Below, piece after piece: positions 29,122-38,430 of a stretch of DNA of 64,000 nt. The notes below the pieces were generated by a model. That model saw nothing but the letters and a program-made list of their open reading frames with translations. It was not told the origin of the DNA and made no database searches. The DNA is taken from the NCBI RefSeq assembly GCF_003667705.1, contig NZ_CP033019.1, positions 5,332,001-5,396,000 on the forward strand, given 5' to 3'. This stretch comes from Janthinobacterium agaricidamnosum. GTDB taxonomy: Bacteria > Pseudomonadota > Gammaproteobacteria > Burkholderiales > Burkholderiaceae_D. Position numbers and translations under genes: made by a program. Every line of letters begins with the position of its first letter. Position 1 is the stretch's first letter.

Positions 29122-30036
29122 TCAGCCTGGTTCCGTGGCCGTTGCAATGGCCGCGCGCAGCCAGGCGATGCCCGCATCGCCGTCCGTGCGGCGGTGCCGT
29201 ATCACTTCAAACGCAAACGGCGCGATGGCAAACGGCGCGGAGTACTGTGCCAGCCCCTGCGCCTCAATGCCCTGCAAGGCACGCCGCGCCACCGTCAATA
29301 TCAGATCCGTCCCCATCACGACATCCGGTGCGACCGTCCAGTACGGCACGCGCACGGCGATGCGGCGCGCCTGGCCCAGTTGCGCCAGCGCTGCATCGAC
29401 TTCGGCCGCCATGCCGCCTTCGCCGGACGCCACCAGCACATGGGGGCGCGCCAGATAGGTCTGCAAGCTCAAGCTCTCGCCCGGCGCCAGGCTGGCCGGA
29501 TCGAGCGCGCACATGAACGTTTCCTCGAATAAGGTTTCCCTGTGCAACTGCTCGGGCAGTTGCGGGAACACGCCCAGCGCCAGATCGATCTCGCCATCCT
29601 GCACGCCGGCCACCACGGCAGAACGGCTGGCATAGCTGACGGCCATGTCGATGCCGGGCGCTTCCACGCGCAAACGCCGCAGCAAAGCGGGCAAGATCAA
29701 TGCCGCACCGTAATCCGACATGGCCAGGCGAAACACGCGCTGCGCCGTGGCCGCCTCGAAGACGGCGCCACCGAGCACGGAGCGCACGCTCTGCAGGGCT
29801 TCGGCCAGCGGCCGCGCCAATTCCAGGGCGCGCGCCGTGGGCTGGAAACCGCCTTTGCCGCGCAGCAGCAACGGGTCGTCGAGCAGATGGCGCAGGCGCG
29901 CCAGCGCATGGCTGACGGCAGGCTGGCTCATGTGCAGGCGTTCCGCCGCGCGCGACAAATGGCGCTCGCTCAGCAGCGCATCCAGGATCACCAGCAAGTT
30001 CAAATCGACGGCGCGCAAATTATTCATTTCGTGCAT
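29122..30036 (-). CDS. LysR-family transcriptional regulator
   Basis: 304 residues. The helix-turn-helix (residues about 20-45, SERHLSRAAERLHMSQPAVSHALARLR) is of the NodD/PcpR-like subgroup with VDLNLLVILDALL at the N-terminus. The rest is the periplasmic-protein-like effector domain. The start is uncertain: ATG 30036 or 30027, neither with a strong ribosome site. It faces the DMT-family gene, which it probably controls across an 84-base AT-rich spacer. The effector is unknown. Confidence 0.85.
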   Translation of the reverse strand: MHEMNNLRAVDLNLLVILDALLSERHLSRAAERLHMSQPAVSHALARLRHLLDDPLLLRGKGGFQPTARALELARPLAEALQSVRSVLGGAVFEAATAQRVFRLAMSDYGAALILPALLRRLRVEAPGIDMAVSYASRSAVVAGVQDGEIDLALGVFPQLPEQLHRETLFEETFMCALDPASLAPGESLSLQTYLARPHVLVASGEGGMAAEVDAALAQLGQARRIAVRVPYWTVAPDVVMGTDLILTVARRALQGIEAQGLAQYSAPFAIAPFAFEVIRHRRTDGDAGIAWLRAAIATATEPG

Positions 30037-30120
30037 AGTTTAATGACAAAATACGAATTGGATTTAATCATGACAGCATAATACGATGGCTCCATCAACT
30101 CAACACGCAGGGAGTCGCAC

Positions 30121-30588
30121 ATGCACGGATGGATCACCTTGTTTGCCCCGCTGGCCATGCTGGCCGGCGCCGTCGTCCCCTTCCAGGCGGGCGCTAACGC
30201 CGCGCTGGGCCGCAACCTGGGCCACCCGCTGTGGGCCACCATCGCCTCGCTGGCCGTCAGCGCCGTGCTTGCTTTACTGGTGATGCTGGCCTGGCGGGTG
30301 CCGGCGCCCGATTTGCACCTCGCCGTGCGCGGGCCGGGCTGGTCCTGGCTCGGTGGCGCGGCCGGCGTGTTTTATATTACGGCCGCGCTGATGCTGGCGC
30401 CGCGCATGGGTTCCGGCCCCTTCATGGCAGCCGTCATCGGCGGGCAGATGCTGGCCGCGCTGGCCATCGACCGCTACGGCTTGCTGGGTTTTGCCATCAA
30501 GCATATTTCTCCGCTGCACTGGGCCGGCGCGGGCCTGGTGGTGGCCGGTGTCGTGCTGACCCAGTTCGCCAACAGCCGCGCCGTGTGA
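30121..30588 (+). CDS. DMT-superfamily small transporter (YdcZ/DUF606-like)
   Basis: 155 residues with about five hydrophobic helices. The opening LAMLAGAVVPFQAGANAALGR and the SGPFMAAVIGGQMLAALAID block near 98-117 are characteristic of the YdcZ (DUF606) branch of drug/metabolite transporters, which usually work as half-size or paired membrane proteins. It is divergent from a LysR gene and ends at a bidirectional hairpin shared with tolC. The substrate is unknown. Confidence 0.82.
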   Translation: MHGWITLFAPLAMLAGAVVPFQAGANAALGRNLGHPLWATIASLAVSAVLALLVMLAWRVPAPDLHLAVRGPGWSWLGGAAGVFYITAALMLAPRMGSGPFMAAVIGGQMLAALAIDRYGLLGFAIKHISPLHWAGAGLVVAGVVLTQFANSRAV

Positions 30589-30607
30589 GCACACGTCAAG
30601 GCGAAAA

Positions 30608-30637
30608 AAAACCAGCGCCGTTGCCGGGGCTGGTTTT
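30608..30637. terminator. bidirectional terminator between the DMT transporter and tolC
   Basis: Arms aaaaccagc (30608-30616) and gctggtttt (30629-30637) form a 9-base stem. The leading A-run gives a T-tract on the minus strand and the trailing Ts serve the plus strand, so both convergent transcripts can end here. Confidence 0.8.
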
Positions 30638-30656
30638 CATGTAGAGCAGAGCGCGC

Positions 30657-31997
30657 TTACTTGACGAGCAAGGCGTTGACGGGCATCAAGTCCGTTTCCT
30701 TCAGGGTGCCGGCGGCGGCCTTCAGGCGCAAGCCGTTCATGATGGTGTCGTAGCGGGCTTTCGACAGGTCTTTTTGCGTCGAGAACAATTGTTTCTGCGC
30801 ATTCAAGACGTCGATATTGATGCGCACGCCCACTTGATAGCCGAGCTGGTTCGACTCCAGCGCCGACTTGCTCGACACTTCCGCCGCTTCCAGCGCCTTG
30901 ACTTGCGCCAGGCCGCTGTTGACGCCCAGGAACGCCTGGCGCGCGCCTTGCGATGCCGTGCGGCGTGCCGTTTCCAGGTCGTTGCGGGCCTTGTTTTCCA
31001 GCGCGATCGATTCGCGCACCTTGCTCGTCACGGCAAAGCCGCTGAAAATGGGGATGCTCCACTGCACGCCGATGGCGTTGTTGTTATTGCCGCTACCATT
31101 GCCGCCACCGGACGTGTAGGTGTGGCCCGTGTTGGCGATCAGGTCCAGGGTCGGATAGTGGCCGGCGCGGTTGCGGCCGATGTCACGCTTGGCCGATTCC
31201 ACGTTGAACTGGGCCGTGACGACGCTGTAGTTCTGCTCTTCCGCCGAGCTCACCCACGGCTCGATGGCGGCCGGTTCCGGCGCGCTGATGACCACGCCCG
31301 CGCGCATTGGCGCCAGGCTCGTCGGCGCTTCGCCGATGATGGTTTGCAGGGCGCTGCGCTTGTTGGCCAGGTCATTGATGGCGGCAAATTCCTGCGCCAC
31401 CACCAGGTCGTAGGCCGCTTGCGCTTCGTGCGTGTCGGTAATCGTTTGCGTGCCGACTTCGAAGTTGCGCTTGGCCGATGCCAGCTGCTCCGTCGTGGCC
31501 ACTTTTTGCGCCTGCGTGGCGCCCAGGTTGTCCTGCGCGCTGAGCACGTCGAAATACGCTTGCGCCACGCGCGTGATCAAGTCTTGCTGGACTTGCGCAA
31601 ATTGCGCTTCGGCAATCGCCTGCGCCAGCTTGCTTTGCTGGTAGGTTTCCCAACGGTCCCAGCGGAACAGCGGCTGCGCCAGGGTCAGGTTGTAGCTGTT
31701 CGCGCGGACGTTGACGGACGGCGAAGTGATCTTGTTGCCGCCATTGTTCTGGATAATCTGTTCCTGATTGCCGCGCGTATTGCTGCCCGAGGCGGAGATT
31801 TGCGGCAGCAAGCCTGCCAGCCCCTGCGGAACCCGCTCCATCCCGGCAGACAGGGCCGCGCGCGCGCTGGCGTACTGCGCGTCATTGGCCAGCGCCTGCT
31901 GGTACACCTGGATGAGATCGGCCGCCTGCGCTTGCAGCGAGCATGTCATCGAGACAAAGGCGCTGGTCATCAGCACGGCGATAAGGGGTTTCCGCAT
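30657..31997 (-). CDS. tolC: TolC-family outer membrane efflux/secretion channel
   Basis: 446 residues. A signal peptide (MRKPLIAVLMTSAFVSMTCSLQAQAA) is followed by two structurally repeated OEP halves: AQPLFRWDRWETYQQ in the first and WSIPIFSGFAVTSKVRE in the second. It forms a trimeric outer-membrane channel for multidrug efflux or type I secretion. It is the third gene of a leftward set behind pcm and the rhodanese gene, the usual order in betaproteobacteria. A TetR regulator lies just beyond pcm. No inner-membrane pump or adaptor is in the window. Confidence 0.9.
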   Translation of the reverse strand: MRKPLIAVLMTSAFVSMTCSLQAQAADLIQVYQQALANDAQYASARAALSAGMERVPQGLAGLLPQISASGSNTRGNQEQIIQNNGGNKITSPSVNVRANSYNLTLAQPLFRWDRWETYQQSKLAQAIAEAQFAQVQQDLITRVAQAYFDVLSAQDNLGATQAQKVATTEQLASAKRNFEVGTQTITDTHEAQAAYDLVVAQEFAAINDLANKRSALQTIIGEAPTSLAPMRAGVVISAPEPAAIEPWVSSAEEQNYSVVTAQFNVESAKRDIGRNRAGHYPTLDLIANTGHTYTSGGGNGSGNNNNAIGVQWSIPIFSGFAVTSKVRESIALENKARNDLETARRTASQGARQAFLGVNSGLAQVKALEAAEVSSKSALESNQLGYQVGVRINIDVLNAQKQLFSTQKDLSKARYDTIMNGLRLKAAAGTLKETDLMPVNALLVK

Positions 31998-32143
31998 TGC
32001 ATTTCTCCGTTGGAGTCGTCAAAAGTTGATGGAATCAAAAATCGGTTACAGCCTGCCTGGCGGCCGCGCCAGCAGGAGCGGGGTACAGGCCTCCGCAGGC
32101 ATGCAGGAAAACATGCCTGGCAGTGCATCTACTGCGAATTCAC

Positions 32144-32467
32144 TTAGTATTTCGGCATGGCGCTGTCGACTTGCAGCGCCCAGGCATGCACGCCGCCCGT
32201 CAAATTACTGATCTTGCCAAAACCATTGCGCTCCAGGAAGGCCGCCACTTGCATGCTGCGCATGCCGTGATGGCAAATGCAGACGATTTCGGCGTCTTCA
32301 TCGAGGTCATCGATGCGCGCGGGAATCGAGTTCATCTGCATCAAGGTGGCACCGTCGAGGTGGCACAGGTCGAACTCCCACTGTTCCCGCACGTCCAGCA
32401 AGAACGGACGCGGGCGGGAAGGGTCAGCCAGCCAGGCGGCCAGCTGCGGTGCACTCAAATGCTCCAT
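32144..32467 (-). CDS. rhodanese-like sulfurtransferase
   Basis: 107 residues, a single rhodanese domain. The active-site loop is CHHGMRS with catalytic Cys65, and DVREQWEFDLCHLDGA at 25-40 is the other conserved block. It would carry a persulfide on Cys65. It starts 14 bases after the pcm stop on the same strand and is probably cotranscribed with pcm. The physiological sulfur acceptor is unknown. Confidence 0.88.
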   Translation of the reverse strand: MEHLSAPQLAAWLADPSRPRPFLLDVREQWEFDLCHLDGATLMQMNSIPARIDDLDEDAEIVCICHHGMRSMQVAAFLERNGFGKISNLTGGVHAWALQVDSAMPKY

Positions 32468-32480
32468 CGAATCGGTCGCC

Positions 32481-33131
32481 TCAGAACTGGAAATGCGACG
32501 GTGCCACGGCTTGCAGCGGCGTGACATTGGTTTCAAACAGCTTGCGCGTGTCATAGGCCTTGTCCGAGCTGCGCGTGATCAGGTGCGCCGACATGATCGG
32601 CGCTTCGCCGATGATCGCCAGGATGCGGCCGCCGACTTTGACTTGTTGCAACAGCGCTTCCGGCAGCACGGCCAGGGCGCCGGACACGACGATCACGTCG
32701 TAGGGTGCACCCTTGCTCCAGCCCTGGGCGCCGTCGCCCAGTTCCACGGTCACGTTGGTCACGCCGTTGGCGGCCAGGTTCTGCTCGGCCAGGGTTTTCA
32801 ATTGGGGAACGATTTCCACGCTCGTCACATGACGCGCCTTGTGCGCCAGCAACGCGGCCATGTAACCGCTGCCGGTGCCGATTTCCAGCACATTTTCATG
32901 CTTCTTGACGGCTACGTCTTGCAAAATACGCGCTTCCAGCTTTGGCGTGAACATACATTCGCCGCCGCCCAGTGGAATTTCCGTATCGACGAAGGCCAGG
33001 TTTTTATAGGCGGCCGGCACGAAATTTTCACGCTTGACCACGTTCAACAGCTCCAGCACGTCGATATCCAGTACGTCCCATGGACGGATCTGCTGTTCGA
33101 TCATATTGAAGCGGGCTTGTTCGATATTCAT
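32481..33131 (-). CDS. pcm: protein-L-isoaspartate O-methyltransferase
   Basis: 216 residues. The SAM-binding motif I is VLEIGTGSGYMAALLA near 82-97; EARILQDVAVKKHENV precedes it as in PCMT, and GGRILAIIGE lies near 175. Family members methylate isoaspartyl residues to start repair of aged proteins. It is the first gene of the leftward pcm-rhodanese-tolC unit. The substrate site (PLGGGECMF rather than the usual Ile-Ser-Gln-Pro) is atypical, so a different acceptor is possible. Confidence 0.85.
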   Translation of the reverse strand: MNIEQARFNMIEQQIRPWDVLDIDVLELLNVVKRENFVPAAYKNLAFVDTEIPLGGGECMFTPKLEARILQDVAVKKHENVLEIGTGSGYMAALLAHKARHVTSVEIVPQLKTLAEQNLAANGVTNVTVELGDGAQGWSKGAPYDVIVVSGALAVLPEALLQQVKVGGRILAIIGEAPIMSAHLITRSSDKAYDTRKLFETNVTPLQAVAPSHFQF

Positions 33132-33301
33132 CTTTGGACTCGGTAAGTGAAGTAATAATCCGCCATTTTATCGTTGAACTGGCTGAAAGCACATGTTAAC
33201 CATAAAGGCGGGGAATGGAGGAAATTTGCGACGATCTGCAGATTTGGGGGGGCGAACCTTGGAAAAGGGGTAACTGAACGGTAGTAGCCAGGCCCGGTGC
33301 A

Positions 33302-33952
33302 TCAGCTTTTCCCGGGCGCCTCCGCCTGCAGGCTGCGCAAGCTCATGTCGATAAAGGCATCCATATAGGCGAGCGGATCGATATCCTTGACCTCGCACGG
33401 CACGAAGGAGTGCGTCCACATCATGAGCATGGTGACGGGTGCGCTGAGGATGGTGCTGACCAGCACGGGATCGATCTGGCGGAATTCACCGCGCTGCATG
33501 CCCCGTTCCAGCAGACTGACGATCAGTCCATTGCCGCGCGCGACGACTTCTTCGTTGTAAAACTGCGCCAGTTCCGGGAAATTGTTCGCTTCGGCCAGCA
33601 TCAGCTTGGTCAAACCGGCCAGTTTGGTGGCACCGAATTCTTCCCACCACTGCATCATCACCTTGCGCAACAATTCGGCGCTGCTGCTGTCCGAAGCGGC
33701 CATGCTGTCTTCCGCTTCGCCGATCGACTGCACGATATTGTCGCGCACGACGGCTTTGAACAGCTCTTGTTTATTCTCAAAGTACAGGTACAGGGTGCCT
33801 TTCGACACGCCCGCCCGCTTGGCCACATCTTCCAGGCGCGTCGATGCAAAGCCCCGTTCGACAAACAGGTCGAGGGCGGCAGCGAGTAATTCCTGCGGGC
33901 GGGCATCCTTGCGCCGCTCCCAGCGGGGCTTGGTATCAATCGGGGCTTGCAT
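33302..33952 (-). CDS. TetR/AcrR-family transcriptional regulator
   Basis: 216 residues. The DNA-binding domain (about 15-65) contains GFASTRLEDVAKRAGVSKGTLYLYFENKQELF split across a classical TetR helix-turn-helix. The ligand-binding half is all-helical. The start at ATG 33952 has GGAAAG upstream and a 13-base palindrome (33963-33975) that may be its own operator. The neighbouring pcm-rhodanese-tolC genes suggest it could control the efflux channel. Confidence 0.88.
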   Translation of the reverse strand: MQAPIDTKPRWERRKDARPQELLAAALDLFVERGFASTRLEDVAKRAGVSKGTLYLYFENKQELFKAVVRDNIVQSIGEAEDSMAASDSSSAELLRKVMMQWWEEFGATKLAGLTKLMLAEANNFPELAQFYNEEVVARGNGLIVSLLERGMQRGEFRQIDPVLVSTILSAPVTMLMMWTHSFVPCEVKDIDPLAYMDAFIDMSLRSLQAEAPGKS

Positions 33953-33962
33953 GTGTCTTTCC

Positions 33963-33975
33963 AAGTAACTTACTT
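33963..33975. promoter_or_regulatory. candidate TetR operator
   Basis: aagtaa-c-ttactt is a perfect 6-1-6 palindrome 10 bases upstream of the TetR start codon. Size and position suit autorepression, but no second copy was found nearby. Confidence 0.45.
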
Positions 33976-34279
33976 TTGAGTCATTAATAGTAGCCCTGTC
34001 TACGGGCAAGGTCAAGCACGGGCGAGGCGGGGCACCGCCCAGCATGCCGAACACGGGTATTGTACGCTCCGTACCGGCGTTGGCGACACCTCCTCTGGCG
34101 CCTGACCTGTGGCGCTGGGTGAACCAGAATGCGTTTCAGCCCCCGTTTTGCGCAGTTCATCGCATTGGCGTTCAGCAAAGACAGACGCTTTGCTATCTTG
34201 ACATCGACAGCACGGCAGCCGCGGCGCGGCAGCCGGCTTATTTCTTGTCCTGAACTAAAACAATCATAAAGGAAACACC
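33976..34279. other. non-coding interval between the TetR gene and the GIN-domain gene
   Basis: About 300 bases with no convincing reading frame. The last bases hold AAAGGAAAC, the ribosome site of the next gene. Promoters for both divergent genes must lie here, but I cannot assign them confidently. Confidence 0.5.
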
Positions 34280-35149
34280 ATGCGTACCTTGCTGGCCCTG
34301 TGCTGTGCCGTTGCCCTCGGCGGTTGCGCCATCGTCATCCACCCCAACGATGGCGAAGTACGCCATGCCGATTCGGGTGGCAATGCCATCCAGGGCAACG
34401 AGCAAGTGAGCCGCGACGTGCGCCAGGTCAGCAACATCAACACGCTCGACATCGACAGCATGAAGCGCATCGATATCAAGATCGACGTGCGCGTGGGGCC
34501 GGCAACATCGCTGGTGATCGAAGCGGACAGCAACCTGCAGCCGCGCATCCACAGCGAAGTGAGCGGCAATACCCTGCGCATCTGGAGCGATACGAACATT
34601 CGCAGCAGCAATGGCATCCACGTCATCTACACGACGCCGCAATTGAGGAAGATCAGCATTTCCGGCTCGGGCCGCCTGGTGGCCAGCGGTTTCAATGGCG
34701 ACGATTTCAGCCTGGAGCAGCGCGGTTCGATGAAGAGCGAATTGTCGGGCACCGTGGGACGCCTCGACGTGGCCAACAATGGTTCCGGCAGCATCAACGC
34801 GGCGGCCCTCGCCAGCGGCAACACGGACGCGGTGCAAAACGGTTCGGGCAGCATCCAGCTGGGCAGCGTGCGCGGCGAACGCGTCAACGTGGCCGTCAAC
34901 GGCTCGGGCAGCATCAGCGCCAGCGGCGCCGTGCAGCGCCTCGACGCCAACGTCAACGGCTCGGGCGACATCAACCTGGCCGCCCTGCGCAGCGACGTTG
35001 CCTATCTGGCGAGCAACGGTTCCGGCGACATCGACGTGACCGTCCAGAATGAAGTCAACGCCCGCGCCAGCGGTTCCGGCCGCATCACCGTGCATGGCGA
35101 TCCGGCCCGCCGCACCCTGTCGGGCAAGCGCGTCAGCATCGTGCGCTAG
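34280..35149 (+). CDS. GIN-domain (DUF2807) lipoprotein
   Basis: 289 residues. The signal peptide ends in a lipobox with Cys16 (ALGGC), predicting a lipid-anchored envelope protein. The rest is a beta-helical DUF2807 head: VRVGPATSLVIEADSNLQPR near 73, then repeated NGSGSI/NGSGDI turns about every 20 residues (at least six), the hallmark of this fold. The function of GIN proteins is unknown; an adhesin-like or surface role has been suggested. It stands alone on the plus strand with AAAGGAAAC ahead. Confidence 0.82.
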   Translation: MRTLLALCCAVALGGCAIVIHPNDGEVRHADSGGNAIQGNEQVSRDVRQVSNINTLDIDSMKRIDIKIDVRVGPATSLVIEADSNLQPRIHSEVSGNTLRIWSDTNIRSSNGIHVIYTTPQLRKISISGSGRLVASGFNGDDFSLEQRGSMKSELSGTVGRLDVANNGSGSINAAALASGNTDAVQNGSGSIQLGSVRGERVNVAVNGSGSISASGAVQRLDANVNGSGDINLAALRSDVAYLASNGSGDIDVTVQNEVNARASGSGRITVHGDPARRTLSGKRVSIVR

Positions 35150-35286
35150 GCAAGCGGCGGGAAGCGGCAGGCCGCGCCGACTTGCTATACTGTCGGCCCC
35201 TGATCCCTTTCCAGCCATCGCCATGCCGTCCTGCGCCTGCTCCCTGGCAGCCGGATGGCAAGCTGGTCGTCCACTAAAGAATAACC

Positions 35287-35547
35287 ATGAACTGCCGCGA
35301 CCACTGCGGAGCGTGCTGCATCGCTCCCTCCATCACCAGTCCGATACCGGGCATGCCGAACGGGAAACCCGCTGGCGTCCGCTGCGTGCAGCTGGGAGAC
35401 GATAGCCGCTGCCGCATTTTCGGACAGCCGGAACGGCCGGCGTTCTGCGCAGGATTGCAGCCGTCGGCAGAGATGTGCGGCGCCAGCCGCGAACAGGCGA
35501 TACGCTGGCTCGACGACCTGGAGCAGGCAACGGCGCCGCAGACTTGA
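35287..35547 (+). CDS. YkgJ-family cysteine cluster protein
   Basis: 86 residues with eight cysteines in the order CxxxCxxCC near the N-terminus, then Cys33, Cys42, Cys54 and Cys64. This spacing is that of the zinc- or iron-sulfur-binding YkgJ family. The small size is normal for the family. Its function is not known. It ends 9 bases before the convergent zinc alcohol dehydrogenase gene. Confidence 0.82.
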   Translation: MNCRDHCGACCIAPSITSPIPGMPNGKPAGVRCVQLGDDSRCRIFGQPERPAFCAGLQPSAEMCGASREQAIRWLDDLEQATAPQT

Positions 35548-35556
35548 AGAGAATGC

Positions 35557-36585
35557 CTAGGCCTTCGGCAACATGGTCAGCACCATGCGGAACTTGACGT
35601 CCCCGGACTGCATGCGCTGACAGGCTTCGGCCGCACGTTCCAGCGGCATGGTTACGATACGCGGACGCACGTCGGCCAGCACGCTGAAAGCAAGCGTCTT
35701 TTCATTGTCATACGGCGTGCCGGTGATCGAGCCGAGCACGCCGCGTTCGCCCACCACCAATTTACCGGAAGACACGAGCAGCGGATCCTTGCCCGCGCCC
35801 AGCACGACCAGCCGTCCGGCTGGCGCCAGGCCATCCATCAGCGCCGTCACGGCGGCCGCGCTGGAGACGGTGGTGATGACCGCCTGCGCCCCGCCATGCG
35901 CTTGCAGCACGGCGGCCGCATCCTCGGCCAGGCTGTCGACATACACGTGCGCGCCCAGCTCCAGCGCGTCCTGCGCAATATCGCCGCCGCGCCCGATCGC
36001 CACCACCTTGAAGCCCATGCGGCGCGCATACTGCAAGGCCATATGCCCCAGGCCGCCGATGCCCAGGATGGCGACCGTATCGCCCGCCTGCGCCCCGCTC
36101 TTCTTGAGCGCATTGAAGGTGGCAAGACCCGCGCACAGGATGGGCGCCGCCTCTTCCGCATCGAGCTGCCCGGGAATCGATACCAGGCCGGTGACGCGCG
36201 CCAGCATCATCTCGGCATAGCCGCCGTCGCGGCTGGCGCCCACGAACGGCTGGTCCTGACATAACTGGAAACGGCCTTGGCGGCAGGGCGGGCAGGCGTT
36301 GCAGTGGCCGCCCAGACGGCCGACGCCGACGCGCTGGCCGATTTGCCAGATGCCCGGCGTGTGTTCGCCCAGCGCGACGATGCGCCCGACCACCTCGTGA
36401 CCGGGCACGCGCGGCGGCTGCAGCGCCGGGTCGGCGCCGTCGATATCGGCGCTGTCGGCGCCACAGATGCCGCAGGCTTCGACGGCGATCAAGACTTCGC
36501 CCACGCCAGGCAGCGGCGTGGCGCGCTCGACCAGTTCCAGCACGCCGGGGCGGCTCACTTGCATGGCGCGGTAAGTGGCTTTCAT
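35557..36585 (-). CDS. zinc-dependent alcohol dehydrogenase
   Basis: 342 residues of the medium-chain dehydrogenase family. Catalytic zinc ligands are Cys38 (ACGICG) and His63-Glu64 (PGHEVVG). The structural zinc is held by Cys95, Cys98, Cys101 and Cys109. The NAD-binding turn is GIGGLGHMA near 174. I chose ATG 36585 because AAGGAG is 8 bases ahead of it but only 2 from ATG 36591. It is the last gene of a six-gene leftward redox cluster. The alcohol or aldehyde substrate is unknown. Confidence 0.85.
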   Translation of the reverse strand: MKATYRAMQVSRPGVLELVERATPLPGVGEVLIAVEACGICGADSADIDGADPALQPPRVPGHEVVGRIVALGEHTPGIWQIGQRVGVGRLGGHCNACPPCRQGRFQLCQDQPFVGASRDGGYAEMMLARVTGLVSIPGQLDAEEAAPILCAGLATFNALKKSGAQAGDTVAILGIGGLGHMALQYARRMGFKVVAIGRGGDIAQDALELGAHVYVDSLAEDAAAVLQAHGGAQAVITTVSSAAAVTALMDGLAPAGRLVVLGAGKDPLLVSSGKLVVGERGVLGSITGTPYDNEKTLAFSVLADVRPRIVTMPLERAAEACQRMQSGDVKFRMVLTMLPKA

Positions 36586-36611
36586 CTTCATTTCTCCTTC
36601 GTTGAGTTAAG

Positions 36612-37724
36612 TCACGGAATCGCCGGGCGCTGCTGCGCCGCTTGCCAGGCTTGCACGCCCAGAGCGGCCGCCTCGACCGCGCCGGCCAGATAGCCGGGAA
36701 AGCGCGGCGACCATTCGCTGGCGATGGCCGTCAGGCGGCCCTGCCAGGGACCGGCCGCAGGCGCCGCTGCCGGGGCGTGGCCGTGCTCGCCGACGGCGTC
36801 GAGGTCGACGGCGGTGGCGGTCAGCGCATCCTGCGACCAGTCCTTGATGGCATCGGTGCGCGGCGCGGCCGCTTGCGGGCCGAACAGCCGTACCAGCTGG
36901 GCCCGGCAATGCGCCAGCAAGACCCCATCGTCCAGGCGCTGGCGCGTGCGTGCCGGCACGGCCAGGAAACCAAACAGGGCAGCGCTGCCGCCCGGCATCG
37001 AGGCATCATGGATCTCGCCCAGCGGCCCGCTCTGGCTGCGCGCCGAACCGGACAAGCCCTGTTCGCGCCAGAACGGCCGTTCGTAGACGGCGACGTACTT
37101 CGCATGGGGCGCCATCCAGGTGGCGGTGGCGGTCCACTCGCGCGCCAGCGCCGCAGGCAGGGCCGGCTCGTACGCGATACCGGCGGCAGCCAGGCGCGGC
37201 GGCAATGCCAGCAGCACGTGGCCGGCGCGCCACGCGGTGACGGCGCCCGCCGCATCCGCGCTCGCCACTTCGACGTGCTCGGCCGCATGGCGCAGGCGCA
37301 GCACCTGTTGTCCGGTGACGACGCGCGTGCTGCGCAAGGTGCCGTGCAAGGCATCGGTCAGCGCATTCATGCCGCCAATCAGGCGCATCGATGGCGGCGC
37401 GCTCGCGTACGTGCGCATGCGCACCGGCGCCTCCCCTGCGGCGCGCTGGTACTGCATGTCGCCCTGGTCGTACTGGTCGAAGCACTGCAGCCCCAGCCCG
37501 TCGACCAGCTGGTGCAGCGCGCACTGCTGCTCGGGCCAGAACCAGGCCGGGCCCAGGTCGAAGCGGTCGCTGCCGCCAGCTGCCTGCATGCCGGCGATAC
37601 GCCCGCCGATGAAATCGCGCGCTTCGAGCACGACGACATTGGCCACGCCCAACCGCTCCAGCAAGTGGGCCGCGTACAGGCCGCTCAGGCCGGCGCCGAT
37701 AATGATGATGCGTGCGTGTTGCAT
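36612..37724 (-). CDS. FAD-dependent amine oxidase
   Basis: 370 residues. The N-terminal dinucleotide fold is IIIIGAGLSGLYAAHLLE followed by VVVLEARDFIGGRI, the signature of flavin monoamine oxidases. The C-terminal FAD block is FPGYLAGAVEAAALGVQAW. AAAGGA lies 6 bases ahead of ATG 37724, and the first 40 bases overlap the end of the cupin gene. The chain is somewhat short for the family (usually 430-500), so a substrate-domain loop may be reduced. The amine substrate is unknown. Confidence 0.82.
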   Translation of the reverse strand: MQHARIIIIGAGLSGLYAAHLLERLGVANVVVLEARDFIGGRIAGMQAAGGSDRFDLGPAWFWPEQQCALHQLVDGLGLQCFDQYDQGDMQYQRAAGEAPVRMRTYASAPPSMRLIGGMNALTDALHGTLRSTRVVTGQQVLRLRHAAEHVEVASADAAGAVTAWRAGHVLLALPPRLAAAGIAYEPALPAALAREWTATATWMAPHAKYVAVYERPFWREQGLSGSARSQSGPLGEIHDASMPGGSAALFGFLAVPARTRQRLDDGVLLAHCRAQLVRLFGPQAAAPRTDAIKDWSQDALTATAVDLDAVGEHGHAPAAAPAAGPWQGRLTAIASEWSPRFPGYLAGAVEAAALGVQAWQAAQQRPAIP

Positions 37725-38395
37725 GCTGATCCTTTCAAAGTCGCGTCCGCCACATGCCGGACTTTCAGGTAAACGGTGGCTCCCTGCGCACCGGCAACGA
37801 TGGCGGGCAAGGTGCAGGCAGGCAGGCGCATCCAGCTGCGCGGCGCGCAGGCATGCTGGCGTGCGCGCACCTCGCCCTCGAGCACCAGCAGTTCCTGGCT
37901 GCCATCTGCCTCGGCCAGCAAGGCTTCATGCGGCATCAGCCGCTGCAGGCTGACCTGCTCGGCAGCATCGTCGAACAGCGGACAGACGGCCCGCCCCCGC
38001 TGCTCGCGCCAGTTGGCGGGGTCGCGGGTGTCGATGCGGACGTGCCGCTGTTCGCGCGGCTGCATCTGCTGCAACTTGACGAAGATCACCGCCCCCGCGC
38101 CGCTCGACGGCCGGTGGCTGGAGCCGGGCGGATTGCGCAAATACCAGCCGGCGGGATAATCCACGCCGTCTTCGGAAAACGTGCCGTCGAGGACCAGGAT
38201 TTCCTCGCCGCCCGGATGCCGATGCGGCGGGAAGAAGGATTCGGGCGCATAGCGCACGATGCTCGTTGCGCGCGCTTGCTCGGCGCCGATGCGATCGAGC
38301 ATGATGCGCTCGACGCCGCCCTGCGGCGACGCGACCCAGCGGTACTGGTGCGGCGCCAGGATGACGGGGCGCGAAAAATCGGCATTGATCAGCAT
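37685..38395 (-). CDS. double-cupin protein, ChrR-like
   Basis: 236 residues. The first cupin carries the metal motif FFPPHRHPGGEEILVLDGTF split as PPHRHPGGEE plus VLDG near 54-70, then DYPAGWYLRNPPGSSH. The second half is a degenerate cupin (HEALLAEADGSQELLVLEG) without the full histidine set. Similar proteins are the ChrR anti-sigma sensor's C-terminal half and acetylacetone-cleaving-type cupins. Its 3' end overlaps the amine oxidase gene by 40 bases. An oxygenase or a sensor role are both possible. Confidence 0.75.
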   Translation of the reverse strand: MLINADFSRPVILAPHQYRWVASPQGGVERIMLDRIGAEQARATSIVRYAPESFFPPHRHPGGEEILVLDGTFSEDGVDYPAGWYLRNPPGSSHRPSSGAGAVIFVKLQQMQPREQRHVRIDTRDPANWREQRGRAVCPLFDDAAEQVSLQRLMPHEALLAEADGSQELLVLEGEVRARQHACAPRSWMRLPACTLPAIVAGAQGATVYLKVRHVADATLKGSACNTHASSLSAPA

Positions 38396-38430
38396 GACAA
38401 ACTTCCAGAGTTGAAAAAAACGGCCAGCGC

